Notes: a model not told the origin generated them from the letters alone. Shown: positions 37,631-47,364, numbered from the stretch's first letter. The stretch is 64,000 nucleotides of DNA from Nitrospirota bacterium (GCA_021784575.1 JAJYHX010000004.1:1-64000); one strand, 5' to 3'. Made by a program: numbers and translations.

Positions 37631-39235
37631 ATGGGAATGTTCTGCTGGCAGTGTGAACAGGCCGCGAAAGGAACCGGCTGCACGGTCAAAGGTGTTTGCG
37701 GGAAGGACGAAAACACGGCCTTTCTCCAGGATGAGTTAATATCGGCTGTTAAAGGCATATCGCGGTATGCCTCCCGCGCCGCGAAGACGGGCAAAAGGGA
37801 CGAAGAGGTAGACGTCTTCGTTACGGAGGCTCTTTTTTCCACGCTTACCAATGTAAATTTCGACCCTGCCCGCCTCGAAGACTGGCTTAAAAAGGCCGAC
37901 GAGATGAGGGCAAGGGCAAAGGCGATGTGCGAGGCGGCTGGCAGGGAGCCCGAGGCGCCTGCCCTTGATGCCCTCGTGTCCATCACCGCACGGAAGGAAA
38001 AATACGGCGAGGACATAGTCTCGCTCCAGGAGCTTCTGACATACGGCGTAAAGGGCATAGCCGCTTATGCCGACCACGCCTGTATCCTTGGGCAGACGGA
38101 CGCCTCGGTCTTTCGCTTTATACACGACGCCATGAGCTATCTGGCCGAAGAAGTACAGACTATGGAGAGGCTCTTCGAGCTGGCCTTGCAGGCCGGAGCG
38201 GTAAATTTAAGGGCAATGGAGCTTCTTGACGGCGCAAATACGGGCGCGTACGGCCACCCCGTCCCGGCGAAGGTCCGGGTAACGCCCGTCAAGGGCAAGG
38301 CCATAGCAATATCCGGACACGACTTGAAAGACCTAGAAGAACTGCTTAAGCAGACCGCAGGGAAAGGGATAAACGTATACACGCACGGAGAAATGCTCCC
38401 GGCGCACGGATACCCCGGGCTTAAGAAATACCCGCACCTGGCCGGAAATTACGGCGGGGCATGGCAGGACCAGGTGAAGGAGTTCGACGCCTTCCCCGGC
38501 GCCGTCGTAATGACGACCAACTGCATCCAGAAGCCCCGCGAAAGCTACAGGGGCAGGATATTCACGACCGGGTTGGTTGCCATGCATGGTGTTACGCACA
38601 TAAAGAACAGGGATTTCTCGCCCGTAATCGAGGCTGCGCTTAATGCCCCCGGATTTGCCGAGGATGCTCCCGAACAGACCATCCTTACGGGTTTCGCCAG
38701 GGAAACGGTTATGAGCGTCGCGGGCAAGGTCATCGATGCGGTAAAGGCCGGGAGCATCAAACACTTCTTCCTGATAGGCGGCTGCGACGGCGCAAAATCC
38801 GGCAGGAACTACTACACCGAACTGGCAATGGCCGCGCCCAAAGACTCCGTAATCCTGACGCTTGCGTGCGGAAAATACCGTTTCAACAAGCTGGAATTCG
38901 GCGACATCGGCGGGATACCGAGGCTGCTCGACATCGGCCAGTGCAACGACGCCTATTCCGCGATAAAGATCGCCGTGGCGCTTGCCGAGGCCTTTGGAGT
39001 CGGCGTAAACGACCTGCCGCTCTCGCTCGTGCTTTCGTGGTATGAGCAGAAGGCCGTGTCGATACTCCTGACCCTGCTGCACCTCGGCATAAAGAACATC
39101 CGCATAGGGCCGTCGCTCCCGGCGTTCCTCTCGCCTAACGTCGCCGGGGCGCTGGTCGAGACATTCAATATTATGCCGATTACCACTCCGGAGGCCGACC
39201 TTAAGGCCATGCTCGGCCGGGAATCCGGGGCGTAG
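37631..39235 (+). CDS. hcp: Hydroxylamine reductase (hybrid-cluster protein)
   Basis: 534 residues, full length. The N-terminal cysteine pattern C5-x2-C8-x8-C17-x5-C23 (FCWQCEQAAKGTGC, then TVKGVCG) fits class I Hcp proteins of strict anaerobes. Hybrid Fe-S-O cluster ligands lie further on (for example TTNCIQ, GCDG, LACGKYRFN). Hcp reduces hydroxylamine and acts on nitric oxide in nitrosative stress. Its own transcription unit: 167 bp from phoU, ending in a bidirectional terminator. No adjacent hcr reductase gene is present. AAGGAG precedes the ATG. Confidence 0.95.
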   Translation: MGMFCWQCEQAAKGTGCTVKGVCGKDENTAFLQDELISAVKGISRYASRAAKTGKRDEEVDVFVTEALFSTLTNVNFDPARLEDWLKKADEMRARAKAMCEAAGREPEAPALDALVSITARKEKYGEDIVSLQELLTYGVKGIAAYADHACILGQTDASVFRFIHDAMSYLAEEVQTMERLFELALQAGAVNLRAMELLDGANTGAYGHPVPAKVRVTPVKGKAIAISGHDLKDLEELLKQTAGKGINVYTHGEMLPAHGYPGLKKYPHLAGNYGGAWQDQVKEFDAFPGAVVMTTNCIQKPRESYRGRIFTTGLVAMHGVTHIKNRDFSPVIEAALNAPGFAEDAPEQTILTGFARETVMSVAGKVIDAVKAGSIKHFFLIGGCDGAKSGRNYYTELAMAAPKDSVILTLACGKYRFNKLEFGDIGGIPRLLDIGQCNDAYSAIKIAVALAEAFGVGVNDLPLSLVLSWYEQKAVSILLTLLHLGIKNIRIGPSLPAFLSPNVAGALVETFNIMPITTPEADLKAMLGRESGA

Positions 39236-39273
39236 GCACAGGCTTGGTCCGGGCAAATAAGCGGCAAGGACAA

Positions 39274-39303
39274 AAAACCCCGCCTTAAAAAAGGCGGGGT
39301 TTT
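39274..39303. terminator. Bidirectional intrinsic terminator, hcp / clpX
   Basis: AAAACCCCGCCTT-AAAA-AAGGCGGGGTTTT: a perfect 13-bp stem with flanking A and T runs, placed between the convergent ends of hcp and clpX. It serves both strands. Confidence 0.92.
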
Positions 39304-39357
39304 ATTTTGAGCGATAACGGGTAGCAGGGGCCATAAAATCCCCCTCGCGGACGAACC

Positions 39358-40614
39358 CTAAGAGGCCTCTTTTTCCTCTTTTTCGTAGAGGAGTATCGCC
39401 GGCTCGCGGCTGTTGATTACCTCCTCGTTTATCACGACTTCCTTGACGTTCTGCTGGGACGGCACGTCGTACATGAGGTCGAGCATGACCTCTTCGAGTA
39501 TTGCCCGAAGGCCTCTGGCGCCGGTCTTCCTCTGGACGGCCTTTTTCGCGATTGCCTTCATCGCGCCGTCCGTAAAGCGGAGCTTCACGCCCTCCATCGT
39601 CATAAGCTTCTGGTATTGCTTGATAAGCGAGTTCTTCGGTTCGGTGAGGATGGCGACCAGGGCCTCCTCGTCAAGCTCAACGAGCGTGGCAATAACCGGC
39701 ACCCTGCCGATGAACTCCGGTATCATGCCGAATTTCAGTAGGTCCTCCGGCTGCACCTGCGCCAGTATCTCGCCGATTTTCCTCTCTTTTTTGGAATGCA
39801 CCTCCGCGCCGAAACCCATGACCTTCTCGCCGCCCCGGTGCTCGATTATCTTGTCTAGGCCCACGAACGCGCCGCCGCAGATAAAGAGGATATTCGAGGT
39901 GTCCACCTGTATGAACTCCTGGTGCGGGTGTTTCCTGCCGCCCTGCGGCGGGACGGAGGCCACGGTGCCCTCGATAATCTTCAGAAGCGCCTGCTGGACG
40001 CCCTCGCCGGAGACGTCGCGCGTGATGGACGGATTCTCCGACTTGCGGGAGATCTTGTCTATCTCGTCGATATAGATGATGCCCCTCTGCGCCCGCTCGG
40101 CGTCGTAATCCGCCGCCTGGAGGAGTTTCAAGACTATGTTCTCTACATCCTCGCCGACATAACCCGCCTCGGTGAGGGTGGTTGCGTCGGCGATTGTAAA
40201 GGGCACGTCGAGCATCCGGGCAAGGGTCTGGGCCAGCAGTGTCTTGCCCACGCCTGTCGGGCCGATAAGCAGGATGTTGGATTTCTGGAGTTCCACGTCG
40301 TCGAGTTCGGTTACCGGCGTGGATATTCGCTTGTAGTGATTGTGCACGGCTACGGAAAGAATCTTCTTGGCGCGCTCCTGGCCTATGACGTATTCGTCAA
40401 GGAAACGCTTTATTTCCGCAGGCTTGGGGAGTTTGGGCTGGCCCGCGGCGCGTTCCTCGTCCCATTCCTCCGCAACAATGTCGTTGCATAGTTCTATGCA
40501 TTCGTCGCAGATAAAGACGGTGGGACCGGCTATGAGCTTCCTGACCTCGTCCTGGCTCTTTCCGCAGAAAGAACAATGATGGACAGCCTTGTCGTTATCC
40601 GTTTTCTTCTCCAT
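39358..40614 (-). CDS. clpX: ClpX ATPase of the ClpXP protease
   Basis: 418 residues. N-terminal zinc-binding domain ([10 protein letters not shown], then [10 protein letters not shown]), AAA+ domain with Walker [16 protein letters not shown], Walker [10 protein letters not shown], and the ClpP-contact IGF-type loop region ([10 protein letters not shown] follows the pore loop). It unfolds tagged substrates and feeds them to ClpP. It is 60 bp downstream of clpP in the classic tig-clpP-clpX order. Confidence 0.97.
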   Translation of the reverse strand: MEKKTDNDKAVHHCSFCGKSQDEVRKLIAGPTVFICDECIELCNDIVAEEWDEERAAGQPKLPKPAEIKRFLDEYVIGQERAKKILSVAVHNHYKRISTPVTELDDVELQKSNILLIGPTGVGKTLLAQTLARMLDVPFTIADATTLTEAGYVGEDVENIVLKLLQAADYDAERAQRGIIYIDEIDKISRKSENPSITRDVSGEGVQQALLKIIEGTVASVPPQGGRKHPHQEFIQVDTSNILFICGGAFVGLDKIIEHRGGEKVMGFGAEVHSKKERKIGEILAQVQPEDLLKFGMIPEFIGRVPVIATLVELDEEALVAILTEPKNSLIKQYQKLMTMEGVKLRFTDGAMKAIAKKAVQRKTGARGLRAILEEVMLDLMYDVPSQQNVKEVVINEEVINSREPAILLYEKEEKEAS

Positions 40615-40674
40615 CTGTAAAAAACCTCCTGCTACTACATGTATCGCCGTTACTTCCTTGTCAAAGTAACAATG

Positions 40675-41274
40675 CTATAATTTCCCCGGCCCCTCCGGCA
40701 GCCTCTCGATGACGGCGTCGATAAGGCCGTATTCCTTCGCCTGGATGCCGCTCATAAAGAAATCCCGGTCCGTGTCTATTGCGATCTTCTGGATGTCCTG
40801 TCCGGTGGCCCTGGCGAGAACCTGGTTCAGGGCCTCCTTCATCCTAAGAATTTCCCTCGCGTGGATGTCGATATCCGTCGCCTGCCCCTGAAAACCAGCC
40901 GAGGGCTGGTGTATCATAATCCTCGAATTCGGCAGGCTGAACCGTCTGCCCTTCTCGCCCGCGGCCAGGAGAAGCGCGCCCATGCTGGCGGCCTGACCGA
41001 GGCATATAGTGGATACCGGCGCCCTGACGTAATTCATGGTGTCGAATATCGCAAGCCCGGCCGTGACCACCCCGCCGGGGCTGTTGATATACAGGTGGAT
41101 TTCCTTGTCCGGGTCGTCCGCTTCAAGGAATAACAGTTGGGCGATTACGGCGTTGGCGACGTCGTCGTCGATTGCGGTTCCAAGGAAAATAATCCTGTCC
41201 TTGAGCAGCCGGGAGTAAATATCGTAGGCCCTTTCGCCCCGCACCGTCTGCTCTATGACGTACGGAATGAGCAT
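40675..41274 (-). CDS. clpP: ClpP protease subunit
   Basis: 199 residues. Catalytic triad Ser97 ([14 protein letters not shown]), His122 ([10 protein letters not shown]) and Asp171 (DTDRDFFMS), with the family N-terminus [19 protein letters not shown]. It forms the tetradecameric proteolytic chamber used by ClpX. It lies between tig and clpX on the same strand. A gap of 126 bp to tig may hold its own promoter, but none was clear. Confidence 0.97.
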   Translation of the reverse strand: MLIPYVIEQTVRGERAYDIYSRLLKDRIIFLGTAIDDDVANAVIAQLLFLEADDPDKEIHLYINSPGGVVTAGLAIFDTMNYVRAPVSTICLGQAASMGALLLAAGEKGRRFSLPNSRIMIHQPSAGFQGQATDIDIHAREILRMKEALNQVLARATGQDIQKIAIDTDRDFFMSGIQAKEYGLIDAVIERLPEGPGKL

Positions 41275-41400
41275 TAAACCCTCCGGGAAATGGGAACTTT
41301 CAATTGGAAATAATTCCTATTGTATTTTAAACCAATTCACGCATAAAAGCAACGGCGGCCTGACTTAATTTTACCTTAAAAAAGAATTTTTGGTAAATTT

Positions 41401-42693
41401 TCAGGCGGCTTTGACCTTTTTTGACTGAGATAGCACAAGTTCGAGCGTCTTCTCCTCCCCAAGCATCCCCCTGAGCGCCTCCATTCCGCCTTCCCTCCGC
41501 GAATAGAGTTCCTTTAAATCCTTGGGGTTATGCCCCATCTGGGCCGCAAGGCGCTGTATCCCCTGCTCCAGCTCCTGGTCTGAAACCCTGACCCCTTCCT
41601 TGTCCGATATTGCGGCAAGAACAAGAGATACCTTTACCCTCTCGGAGGCCATTTTCACGGCCTCTTCCTCGAAACGCTTCATCTCGGCGCCGGCTTCTTC
41701 AGGCTTCAGCCCGGAGGATAAAAGCTCCCGGCGTTTCCTCGCCTTAAGCGAGCCTATTTCCCTGTCCACCAGGGACTGCGGCAATTCAAAATCGTGCCGC
41801 TTCCCGAGCTCTTCCATTATCTTGCCTTTCTGCATCTCGGCCTGGTTCCGGCGTTTTACGTTCAGGATGTCCTCGCGCACCTTTGCCTTCAGCTCGTCCA
41901 GGCTTTCGGCAATCCTCGTATCCTTTGCGAACTCATCGTCAAGGTCGGGGAGGATTTTCTTCTTTATGTCTTTCAGCGTTATTTTAAAGACCGCCTCCTT
42001 CCCGGCCAAGTCTGCGCTCTTGTAACCTTCCGGAAACGTTACGGTAATTTCCTTGGAATCGCCATTTTTCATCCCCATTACCTGCTCCTCGAAGCCGGGT
42101 ATGAAGCTTTCCGAGCCCAGGTTCAGGGGGTAGTTTTCGGCCTTTCCCCCGGGTATTGAGGCCCCGTTTGTGAACCCTTCAAAGTCTATCACTGCAAAAT
42201 CGCCTTTTGCCGCCGGACGGTCTTCGGAGACCGCTTCCAGCGTGGAATTTACGTCCCGCAACTCAAGAAGTGCCGAGGAAAGCTCCTCCTCCGAGACGGA
42301 AAGCTCCTCTTCCGGGACTTCTATGCCGTTGTAGTCCAAGGAAATTTCCGGACGCACCTCCACTTCCGCAGTGAAGGAGACAGGCTCTCCCTTTTTAATC
42401 TTGAAATCGCTTTCGGCAAACTTCGGCTCGTCCACCGGGATAATGCCCGCATCCCGGACAGCCTGGAAGTAATTCACCGGGATTATCCGCTCCAGGACAT
42501 CGGCCTCGACGCTCTTTCCATATTTTTTTTCGAGAATCTCCCTGGGGACATGTCCAGGCCTAAAACCTTCTACTTTCACGGACTTGTTGAGTTCCGCATA
42601 GGCCTTGTTAAGTGCGGCGCTTATGTCCTCTGAGGATATTTCGACTTTCAGGCGCTTCCTGGTCTTTGCAAGTTCTTCAATCTCGAATTTCAT
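41401..42693 (-). CDS. tig: Trigger factor
   Basis: 430 residues from the ATG at 42693 (MKFEIEELAKTRKRLKVEI). The track extends the ORF to 42891 by reading through the tRNA-Leu gene, which cannot be right. It has the N-terminal ribosome-binding domain with a GFRPGHVPRE signature (normally GFRxGKxP; here His replaces the Lys), a PPIase domain (about 155-240, DFAVIDFEGFTNG) and a long helical C-terminal chaperone domain. It binds nascent chains at the ribosome exit. It heads the tig-clpP-clpX set. Confidence 0.95.
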   Translation of the reverse strand: MKFEIEELAKTRKRLKVEISSEDISAALNKAYAELNKSVKVEGFRPGHVPREILEKKYGKSVEADVLERIIPVNYFQAVRDAGIIPVDEPKFAESDFKIKKGEPVSFTAEVEVRPEISLDYNGIEVPEEELSVSEEELSSALLELRDVNSTLEAVSEDRPAAKGDFAVIDFEGFTNGASIPGGKAENYPLNLGSESFIPGFEEQVMGMKNGDSKEITVTFPEGYKSADLAGKEAVFKITLKDIKKKILPDLDDEFAKDTRIAESLDELKAKVREDILNVKRRNQAEMQKGKIMEELGKRHDFELPQSLVDREIGSLKARKRRELLSSGLKPEEAGAEMKRFEEEAVKMASERVKVSLVLAAISDKEGVRVSDQELEQGIQRLAAQMGHNPKDLKELYSRREGGMEALRGMLGEEKTLELVLSQSKKVKAA

Positions 42694-42732
42694 ACGGCTA
42701 TGGTCTCCTGTAGGTTCAAGTTTGGCTTTCTT

Positions 42733-42815
42733 TGGTGCGAGAGGGGGGACTTGAACCCCCATGGTTGCCCACCGGATCCTAAGTCCGGCGCGTCTGCCAG
42801 TTCCGCCACTCTCGC
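42733..42815 (-). tRNA. tRNA-Leu (anticodon TAG), CCA encoded
   Basis: On the minus strand: acceptor arm GCGAGAG pairs with CTCTCGC, anticodon stem-loop CCGGA-CTTAGGA-TCCGG (anticodon TAG, reads CUA), T arm GGGGG-TTCAAGT-CCCCC and an encoded 3' ACCA. The variable arm is GTGGGCAACCA-like. It lies 40 bp upstream of tig, in the same direction. Confidence 0.95.
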
Positions 42816-42982
42816 GAAACCTTAAAGTTTTAAATTTATCATAACCCGTGATTTTAATCAATATTTTTAATTCCATGTTTACCTTTCGCACGGGCCGGTT
42901 TTATATTCTTGACAACGGGATACCGATTCCAGTAGGCTTACGTAACGGACGGTTCCCGAGATTTTTTTTGCCGGAGCGGATG

Positions 42983-43360
42983 ATGTGGCAGAGGATTTTA
43001 CTGATTGCGGCTGCCGGGGTGACCGGGACATTATCGCGTTACTGGCTTTCCGGGTTTGTATACCAGGCCATGGGCACGCGGTTCGCTTACGGCACTCTGG
43101 CCGTGAATGTAATAGGCTGTCTTCTGTTCGGCGTTGTCTGGGCGCTGGCCGAGGAAAGGATGGCGATTTCCTCGCTTGCCCGCACCGTCATCCTTGTCGG
43201 GTTCATGGGCGCCTTCACAACCTTTTCCACCTTCGCGTTCGAGACCATGAACTACGTCCGGGACAGCCAGTTTACGCTTGCCTTCCTTAATGTCGCCGCG
43301 AACTGTTTCCTGGGTTTCGGGGCGATTGTTTCAGGGGTATGGATTGCAAGAATAATTTAG
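42983..43360 (+). CDS. crcB: Fluoride channel CrcB/Fluc
   Basis: 125 residues with four membrane helices. Conserved Fluc features are GTLSRYWLSG, the pore Asn in VNVIGCLLFG and the GFMGAFTTFSTFAFE segment. Dual-topology dimers export fluoride. The track begins at 42848 in non-coding sequence; of two adjacent ATGs (42980 and 42983) the second has better spacing from GGAG. No fluoride riboswitch was recognised upstream. It is followed 10 bp later by a DUF190 gene, a common pairing. Confidence 0.92.
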   Translation: MWQRILLIAAAGVTGTLSRYWLSGFVYQAMGTRFAYGTLAVNVIGCLLFGVVWALAEERMAISSLARTVILVGFMGAFTTFSTFAFETMNYVRDSQFTLAFLNVAANCFLGFGAIVSGVWIARII

Positions 43361-43370
43361 AGAGGATAAC

Positions 43371-43712
43371 GTGAAGCTTCCGGAAGAAGCTGAGCTCCTA
43401 AGGATATTTATCGGCGAGTCCGACAGGTATGAAGGCAGACCGCTCTACGAGGCGATAGTCGAGGAAGCTCGCCGGCAATGCCTCGGCGGCGCAACGGTTT
43501 TCCGCGGGCTTCTTGGCTACGGCGCGCACAGCCGTATGCACACGGCCAAGCTGCTCCGGCTCTCGGAGGACCTGCCTATAATAATCGAGATAGTGGATTC
43601 GACCGAGAAGATTCAGGGCTTCCTCCCGGACCTCGACCGCATGATGGAAGAAGGTCTCGTAACCGTCGAGCGGGCGAAGGTGCTGGTCTACAGGCATTCC
43701 AGGGAAAAATAA
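43371..43712 (+). CDS. DUF190 domain protein
   Basis: 113 residues, a PII-like small protein of the DUF190 family: ELLRIFIGESDRYEGRPLYE at the N-terminus, GATVFRGLLGYG in the middle and VEIVDSTEKIQGFLP-type strand (IIIEIVDSTEKIQGFLPDLD) later. The start is GTG at 43371, 10 bp after crcB. DUF190 genes often neighbour crcB, and a role in fluoride handling has been suggested by context only. It probably forms a cytoplasmic trimer (family inference). Confidence 0.88.
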   Translation: MKLPEEAELLRIFIGESDRYEGRPLYEAIVEEARRQCLGGATVFRGLLGYGAHSRMHTAKLLRLSEDLPIIIEIVDSTEKIQGFLPDLDRMMEEGLVTVERAKVLVYRHSREK

Positions 43713-43723
43713 CCGAGGGTTAA

Positions 43724-44578
43724 ATGCTCCTTAAAATACTTGTGCTTGCGGCTGTGCAGGGCGCCGCGGAGCTTCTGCCCGTTTCAAGCTCCGCGCATGT
43801 CATCATTGCAGAGAAGCTGATGGGGCTTAAGCCCACAAGCCCGTCCATGACGCTGCTTCTCGTGATGCTCCATACGGGCACGATGTTCGCGGTGATTATT
43901 TATTTCTGGAAGTCCTGGAAGAGAAGCTTCTTCTCTTCCAGACAGAGATTCATCGAGGCGGCCAAGTATATAACAATAGCCACTTTTTTCACCGGCGTGG
44001 TGGGCCTGGCGTTGAAGTATCTCATCGAAAAATACATGCTTCGGGGTATACCGCACGCCCAGATAGAGATGATTTTCGGCAACATGACGCTTATTTCCGT
44101 GTCCCTGGCCGCAGTGGGGGTTATGATAATCATTGCGGGTCTGGCGAAGAAAAAAACGGGGGAGATCAAAAAGCTGGGGATAAGCGAATCCTCGGTTATC
44201 GGGGCCGTGCAGGGACTTTGCCTTCCGTTTCGCGGGTTTTCCCGCTCGGGAGCGACAATATCCGCCGGTCTCCTTTTGAACATGGCGAAGGACAAGTCTG
44301 AGGAGTTCAGTTTCGCGCTTGCGGTAGTCCTTACACCGCCCGTTGTCATACGGGAGGTCTGGAGGCTTCTGAAGGCCCGGGAATTGACATCCCAGGCCGG
44401 GGTAAACTTCACGATTTTCTATCCGAGCCTGCTTGGAATGGTATTCAGTTTTATCTCAGGGCTCCTCGCGCTTGTCTGGCTTTCCAGCTGGCTCGAGAAG
44501 GGCAAATGGCAGGTCTTCGGCTACTACTGCATCTTTGCATCGGCGGTCGTCTTCACGCTGCACAGGATGGGGTATTAG
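43724..44578 (+). CDS. uppP: Undecaprenyl-diphosphate phosphatase
   Basis: 284 residues, polytopic. Catalytic signatures are AAELLPVSSSAH near the N-terminus and RGFSRSGATIS in the middle (the two halves of the active site). It recycles undecaprenyl diphosphate to the monophosphate carrier for peptidoglycan and other envelope glycans. It follows the DUF190 gene by 11 bp. The C-terminal helices end at HRMGY. Confidence 0.93.
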   Translation: MLLKILVLAAVQGAAELLPVSSSAHVIIAEKLMGLKPTSPSMTLLLVMLHTGTMFAVIIYFWKSWKRSFFSSRQRFIEAAKYITIATFFTGVVGLALKYLIEKYMLRGIPHAQIEMIFGNMTLISVSLAAVGVMIIIAGLAKKKTGEIKKLGISESSVIGAVQGLCLPFRGFSRSGATISAGLLLNMAKDKSEEFSFALAVVLTPPVVIREVWRLLKARELTSQAGVNFTIFYPSLLGMVFSFISGLLALVWLSSWLEKGKWQVFGYYCIFASAVVFTLHRMGY

Positions 44579-44656
44579 GGCGGTCTATACGTGCGGTTAA
44601 GTATCGCTGCCGCCGGGCGGGACACCGCGTATCAGGGCGGTTTTACACGGGCGCGG

Positions 44657-44797
44657 TCAAATATCGCCGCTCTCGGCCTCCGCAAAAGGCGGCCTTTCTT
44701 CCCGTATTGCTTCGCGTCTCCTGAAAATCAGATATACAGCCGCTCCCGCCGCCATGCCAGCCGCCAACCCCAGGCCGAGCCTCATGTATCGTTTCAT
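44657..44797 (-). CDS. 46-residue single-span membrane protein
   Basis: Missing from the ORF track because it is short. The minus strand reads MKRYMRLGLGLAAGMAAGAA, then VYLIF and a charged tail RRREAIREERPPFAEAESGDI. Basic N-terminus, one Gly/Ala-rich helix, basic stop-transfer, acidic end. GGAGG stands seven nucleotides before the ATG. It starts 32 bp after the galT stop on the same strand, so it may share that transcript. Function unknown; it could be a small membrane-anchored subunit or a chance ORF, but the ribosome-binding site and topology argue for a real gene. Confidence 0.6.
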   Translation of the reverse strand: MKRYMRLGLGLAAGMAAGAAVYLIFRRREAIREERPPFAEAESGDI

Positions 44798-44829
44798 GGT
44801 GCGCCTCCGGAACTTTTAACCCAAGTATA

Positions 44830-45825
44830 TCATACGATGCGGAAGTCTTTCATAAAGGCCGCCGTCTCTTCCGGGATTGTCACGTTTATGAACATCCCGG
44901 AGCCGAGCTCGAAGCCCGCAACCTGCGTAAGCCTCGGTATTATCTGAAGATGCCAGAGGTAATAGGACTTGTGTTCGTCGTCCACGGGGGCGGTGTTTAC
45001 AACGACATTATAATCCGGGTTGTCGAGGCTTAGGTACATCTTCATAAGGACTTCCTTCAGGACGCGGGCAAGGTCCGTTATCTCGGCCTCGGTTATATGC
45101 CCGAACGACGGCTTGTGTTCCTTTGGCATGATCCATGTCTCAAATGGATAGTGCGAAGCGAAGGGGTGTATGACCGTAAAGTGTTTTGTCGAGGCGACAA
45201 TCCTCTTGCCGTCCTCAAGCTCCGCCTGTTGGATGTCGAAGTGAAGCGAGCGGCCCGTATTGTCGTAATACTGCGTCGCAACCTCGTATTTCCTTCTGAT
45301 ATACGGCGGCACGATTGGAGAGGCGACTATCTGCGTATGCGGGTGTTCAAGCGACGTGCCCGCCTCACTGCCGTAGTTCTTGAAGATTATTATTACCTTC
45401 ACCTTGGGGTCTTTTCTGAACGCCGCATACCTGTCCCTGTACATCTTTATCAGGTTCTCGACGTGGCCGTCCGCCATGAACGGGATAATCTCGTTATGAA
45501 GAGGCGTCTCGACGATTATCTCGTGTCTGCCGTAACCGTGCGTCTTCCTGAAGAACTTCCATTCGGTCCTCACCATGTCCCCTTCGGGCGTGAGGGCCGG
45601 GAACTTGTTCGGCACGGCGCGTATCTTCCAGGCGCCGTCTTCGCTAAAAACGGCTGTCGTCTCCGGGGTAAGACTCTCGTTCCCGATGCAGAAAGGGCAC
45701 TTCGGGTCGTGCGCGGGGACTTTTACCTGCGCGGTCTTGCGCTTGAAGTCGTCTGGGCGCTTTGCCCGTTCTTTTGCAATGATTATCCAGTCGTAGGTGG
45801 TCGCGTCCTGTCTAAGCTCGGACAT
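44830..45825 (-). CDS. galT: Galactose-1-phosphate uridylyltransferase
   Basis: 331 residues. The HIT-superfamily active site HPHTQIVASP holds the His that is uridylylated. CPFC near residue 40 and a later HPFASHYPFETW provide metal and substrate contacts. It exchanges UMP between UDP-glucose and galactose-1-phosphate. No galK or galE is adjacent, so it may serve glycan precursor balance with galU (17.3 kb) rather than galactose use. Some relatives act as other nucleotidyltransferases on sugar phosphates. Confidence 0.88.
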   Translation of the reverse strand: MSELRQDATTYDWIIIAKERAKRPDDFKRKTAQVKVPAHDPKCPFCIGNESLTPETTAVFSEDGAWKIRAVPNKFPALTPEGDMVRTEWKFFRKTHGYGRHEIIVETPLHNEIIPFMADGHVENLIKMYRDRYAAFRKDPKVKVIIIFKNYGSEAGTSLEHPHTQIVASPIVPPYIRRKYEVATQYYDNTGRSLHFDIQQAELEDGKRIVASTKHFTVIHPFASHYPFETWIMPKEHKPSFGHITEAEITDLARVLKEVLMKMYLSLDNPDYNVVVNTAPVDDEHKSYYLWHLQIIPRLTQVAGFELGSGMFINVTIPEETAAFMKDFRIV

Positions 45826-45899
45826 AAGCCGCCCTCCCGTGATTAGTGATATTTTCCAATACTACTACCCGGCAGCCGCAAAATCAACGGATAAAGCCC

Positions 45900-47363
45900 T
45901 CACTCTTTTTCCTTCCATATTATACCCTCCGGCATTTTATATTTTATCGTCGTGGAGCCGTTCCGCACTACGCCGGAGAACCACGAGTTGTCTTCCCAGA
46001 ATATCCCTTCGGGCATCAGCACCCTCACGGCGGCAAGCCGCCCCTTGCCCTGAAGCTCAACCGGCCCGGAATCGCGCGCCTTCCGCCTCGCCGGGTCGTA
46101 GCCGTAGAGCTCGGTGTCGAAGGAAACCCATGCGGGGTTTTGCGATGCGTCGTATTCGAGCGTAATCCTGTATATCCCCGGCGCCGCATGTTTTACGAAG
46201 AAAGAAGCGGTTCGCCGGCCTTCCTTCAGGTCCGTCCCGCCGGAGGCCGGAGGGGCCGAGCCGGGGTTCGGCGGACAAGGCGTCCAACTGTTTAATATCC
46301 TGTATCTGACAAGACCCTTGAAATCAAATTGCACCGCTATGTCGGCAGGGTTGTATGAAACGGATATTTCGTCTTCGGCCGTGCGGCCCTGCGGGTCGCG
46401 CACGGACGCACGGATCTTGTTTATTCCTTCTTCAAGGGTCACCTGCGCCTTGAACTTTCCATTTCTCGTCGGCACCTCCAGCAGGGACTCGCCAACCAGG
46501 ACGTTTACGGAGCTTATTCCCTTCCCGATAACGGCGCCCGAAACCTCTATCGTCTTCACCGCCGCAATCCCTCCCGATGGATAAAGTATCTTTATCTCAG
46601 GCGAAATGTCCGGCTTTAGCGGCACGCCGATTCCGGCGCCATGAGCCTTCGAGAATATCGGTTCCGAGACCGTCGTCACGTTACCCATCCCCGAAAAATT
46701 ACCCTGAGTCGGGATATTCACCGGTTCGGCGGCCAGTTCTGCGGCCGGTTCGGGCGTCGGCTCAGTGACCGGTTCAGTGGCCGAAACATCCGGCAAGGCG
46801 GATTCTGCGGGCGGCCTTGCGGTGGAATATCCGGAAAACGGCGCAGCATTATCCGTGGACATCGGCTGGAAAACAGGGCCGTTCCCCTCGTCGGATACGG
46901 GTATTACCGGCCCTGCGGAAGCCAGAACGACTTCCTTTTGAGTGCCTTTTATGACTAAAACACCTTTGGGGGCGTTATCGGAAACGGCGCCTTCTTCGCT
47001 GTTTTTTGAGACGGGTTTACCGGTTTCATGCGTGGTTTTTATCGCGGCTGCGGCCAGAGAATGACTGTGCGGCGCCTTATGCGCGGGTGTGACCTTGCGG
47101 GCGGCTTTCTTTCGGGGGGCCTTGATATTCCGGGGGACATTGTGTTCCTCTCGAACCGGGGCGGGCGGGCGCTCTTCGGGAAGGGTTATGAGATGCACAA
47201 AAGAGAGCGTCTCCCGCACGGGATTTCCATAGACCACCGATATTTGCGTAAGGGCGATTGCCGCGCATAAATGGAACAGCAGGGAAAACAGCGCGAATGA
47301 CCGCAATATCCCCGACTTCTTCTGTTTTACTGCTATGCGTTCGCGTCCGCGGCATTTCTTCAT
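45900..47363 (-). CDS. TonB-like N-terminus plus Ig-like domain protein, unknown function
   Basis: 487 residues from the ATG at 47363, which begins one base after the DUF192 stop (TGAGATG); the track's start lies inside that gene. An N-terminal membrane helix (about 17-37, ALFSLLFHLCAAIALTQISVV) is followed by a long Pro/Ala/Lys-rich region resembling TonB-type energy transducers, including degenerate TEP/AEP repeats (ATEPVTEPTPEPAAELAAEP). Then an Ig-like/glucodextranase-B-type domain (about 258-345, KILYPSGGIAAVKTIEVSGA) and a C-terminal beta-rich domain (about 360-487). No TonB C-terminal domain is recognised. It looks anchored in the inner membrane and periplasmic. It follows the Tad genes and DUF192 in one direction, so it may belong to the pilus operon. 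Confidence 0.65.
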   Translation of the reverse strand: MKKCRGRERIAVKQKKSGILRSFALFSLLFHLCAAIALTQISVVYGNPVRETLSFVHLITLPEERPPAPVREEHNVPRNIKAPRKKAARKVTPAHKAPHSHSLAAAAIKTTHETGKPVSKNSEEGAVSDNAPKGVLVIKGTQKEVVLASAGPVIPVSDEGNGPVFQPMSTDNAAPFSGYSTARPPAESALPDVSATEPVTEPTPEPAAELAAEPVNIPTQGNFSGMGNVTTVSEPIFSKAHGAGIGVPLKPDISPEIKILYPSGGIAAVKTIEVSGAVIGKGISSVNVLVGESLLEVPTRNGKFKAQVTLEEGINKIRASVRDPQGRTAEDEISVSYNPADIAVQFDFKGLVRYRILNSWTPCPPNPGSAPPASGGTDLKEGRRTASFFVKHAAPGIYRITLEYDASQNPAWVSFDTELYGYDPARRKARDSGPVELQGKGRLAAVRVLMPEGIFWEDNSWFSGVVRNGSTTIKYKMPEGIIWKEKE

Positions 47364-47364
47364 C

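Noticed and set aside
38333-39256. 307-residue minus-strand ORF opposite hcp
   Set aside because: Shadow of hcp with no recognisable motifs.
42694-42891. N-terminal extension of the trigger factor ORF
   Set aside because: It is the translated tRNA-Leu gene; the ATG at 42693 gives the standard trigger-factor start.
42909-42937. TTGACA upstream of crcB as a promoter
   Set aside because: The -35 is perfect but the sequence 17 nt later (GTAGGC) is not an acceptable -10 box.
42841-42982. Fluoride riboswitch before crcB
   Set aside because: I looked for the conserved GGNGAUGG...GCC core and did not find it.
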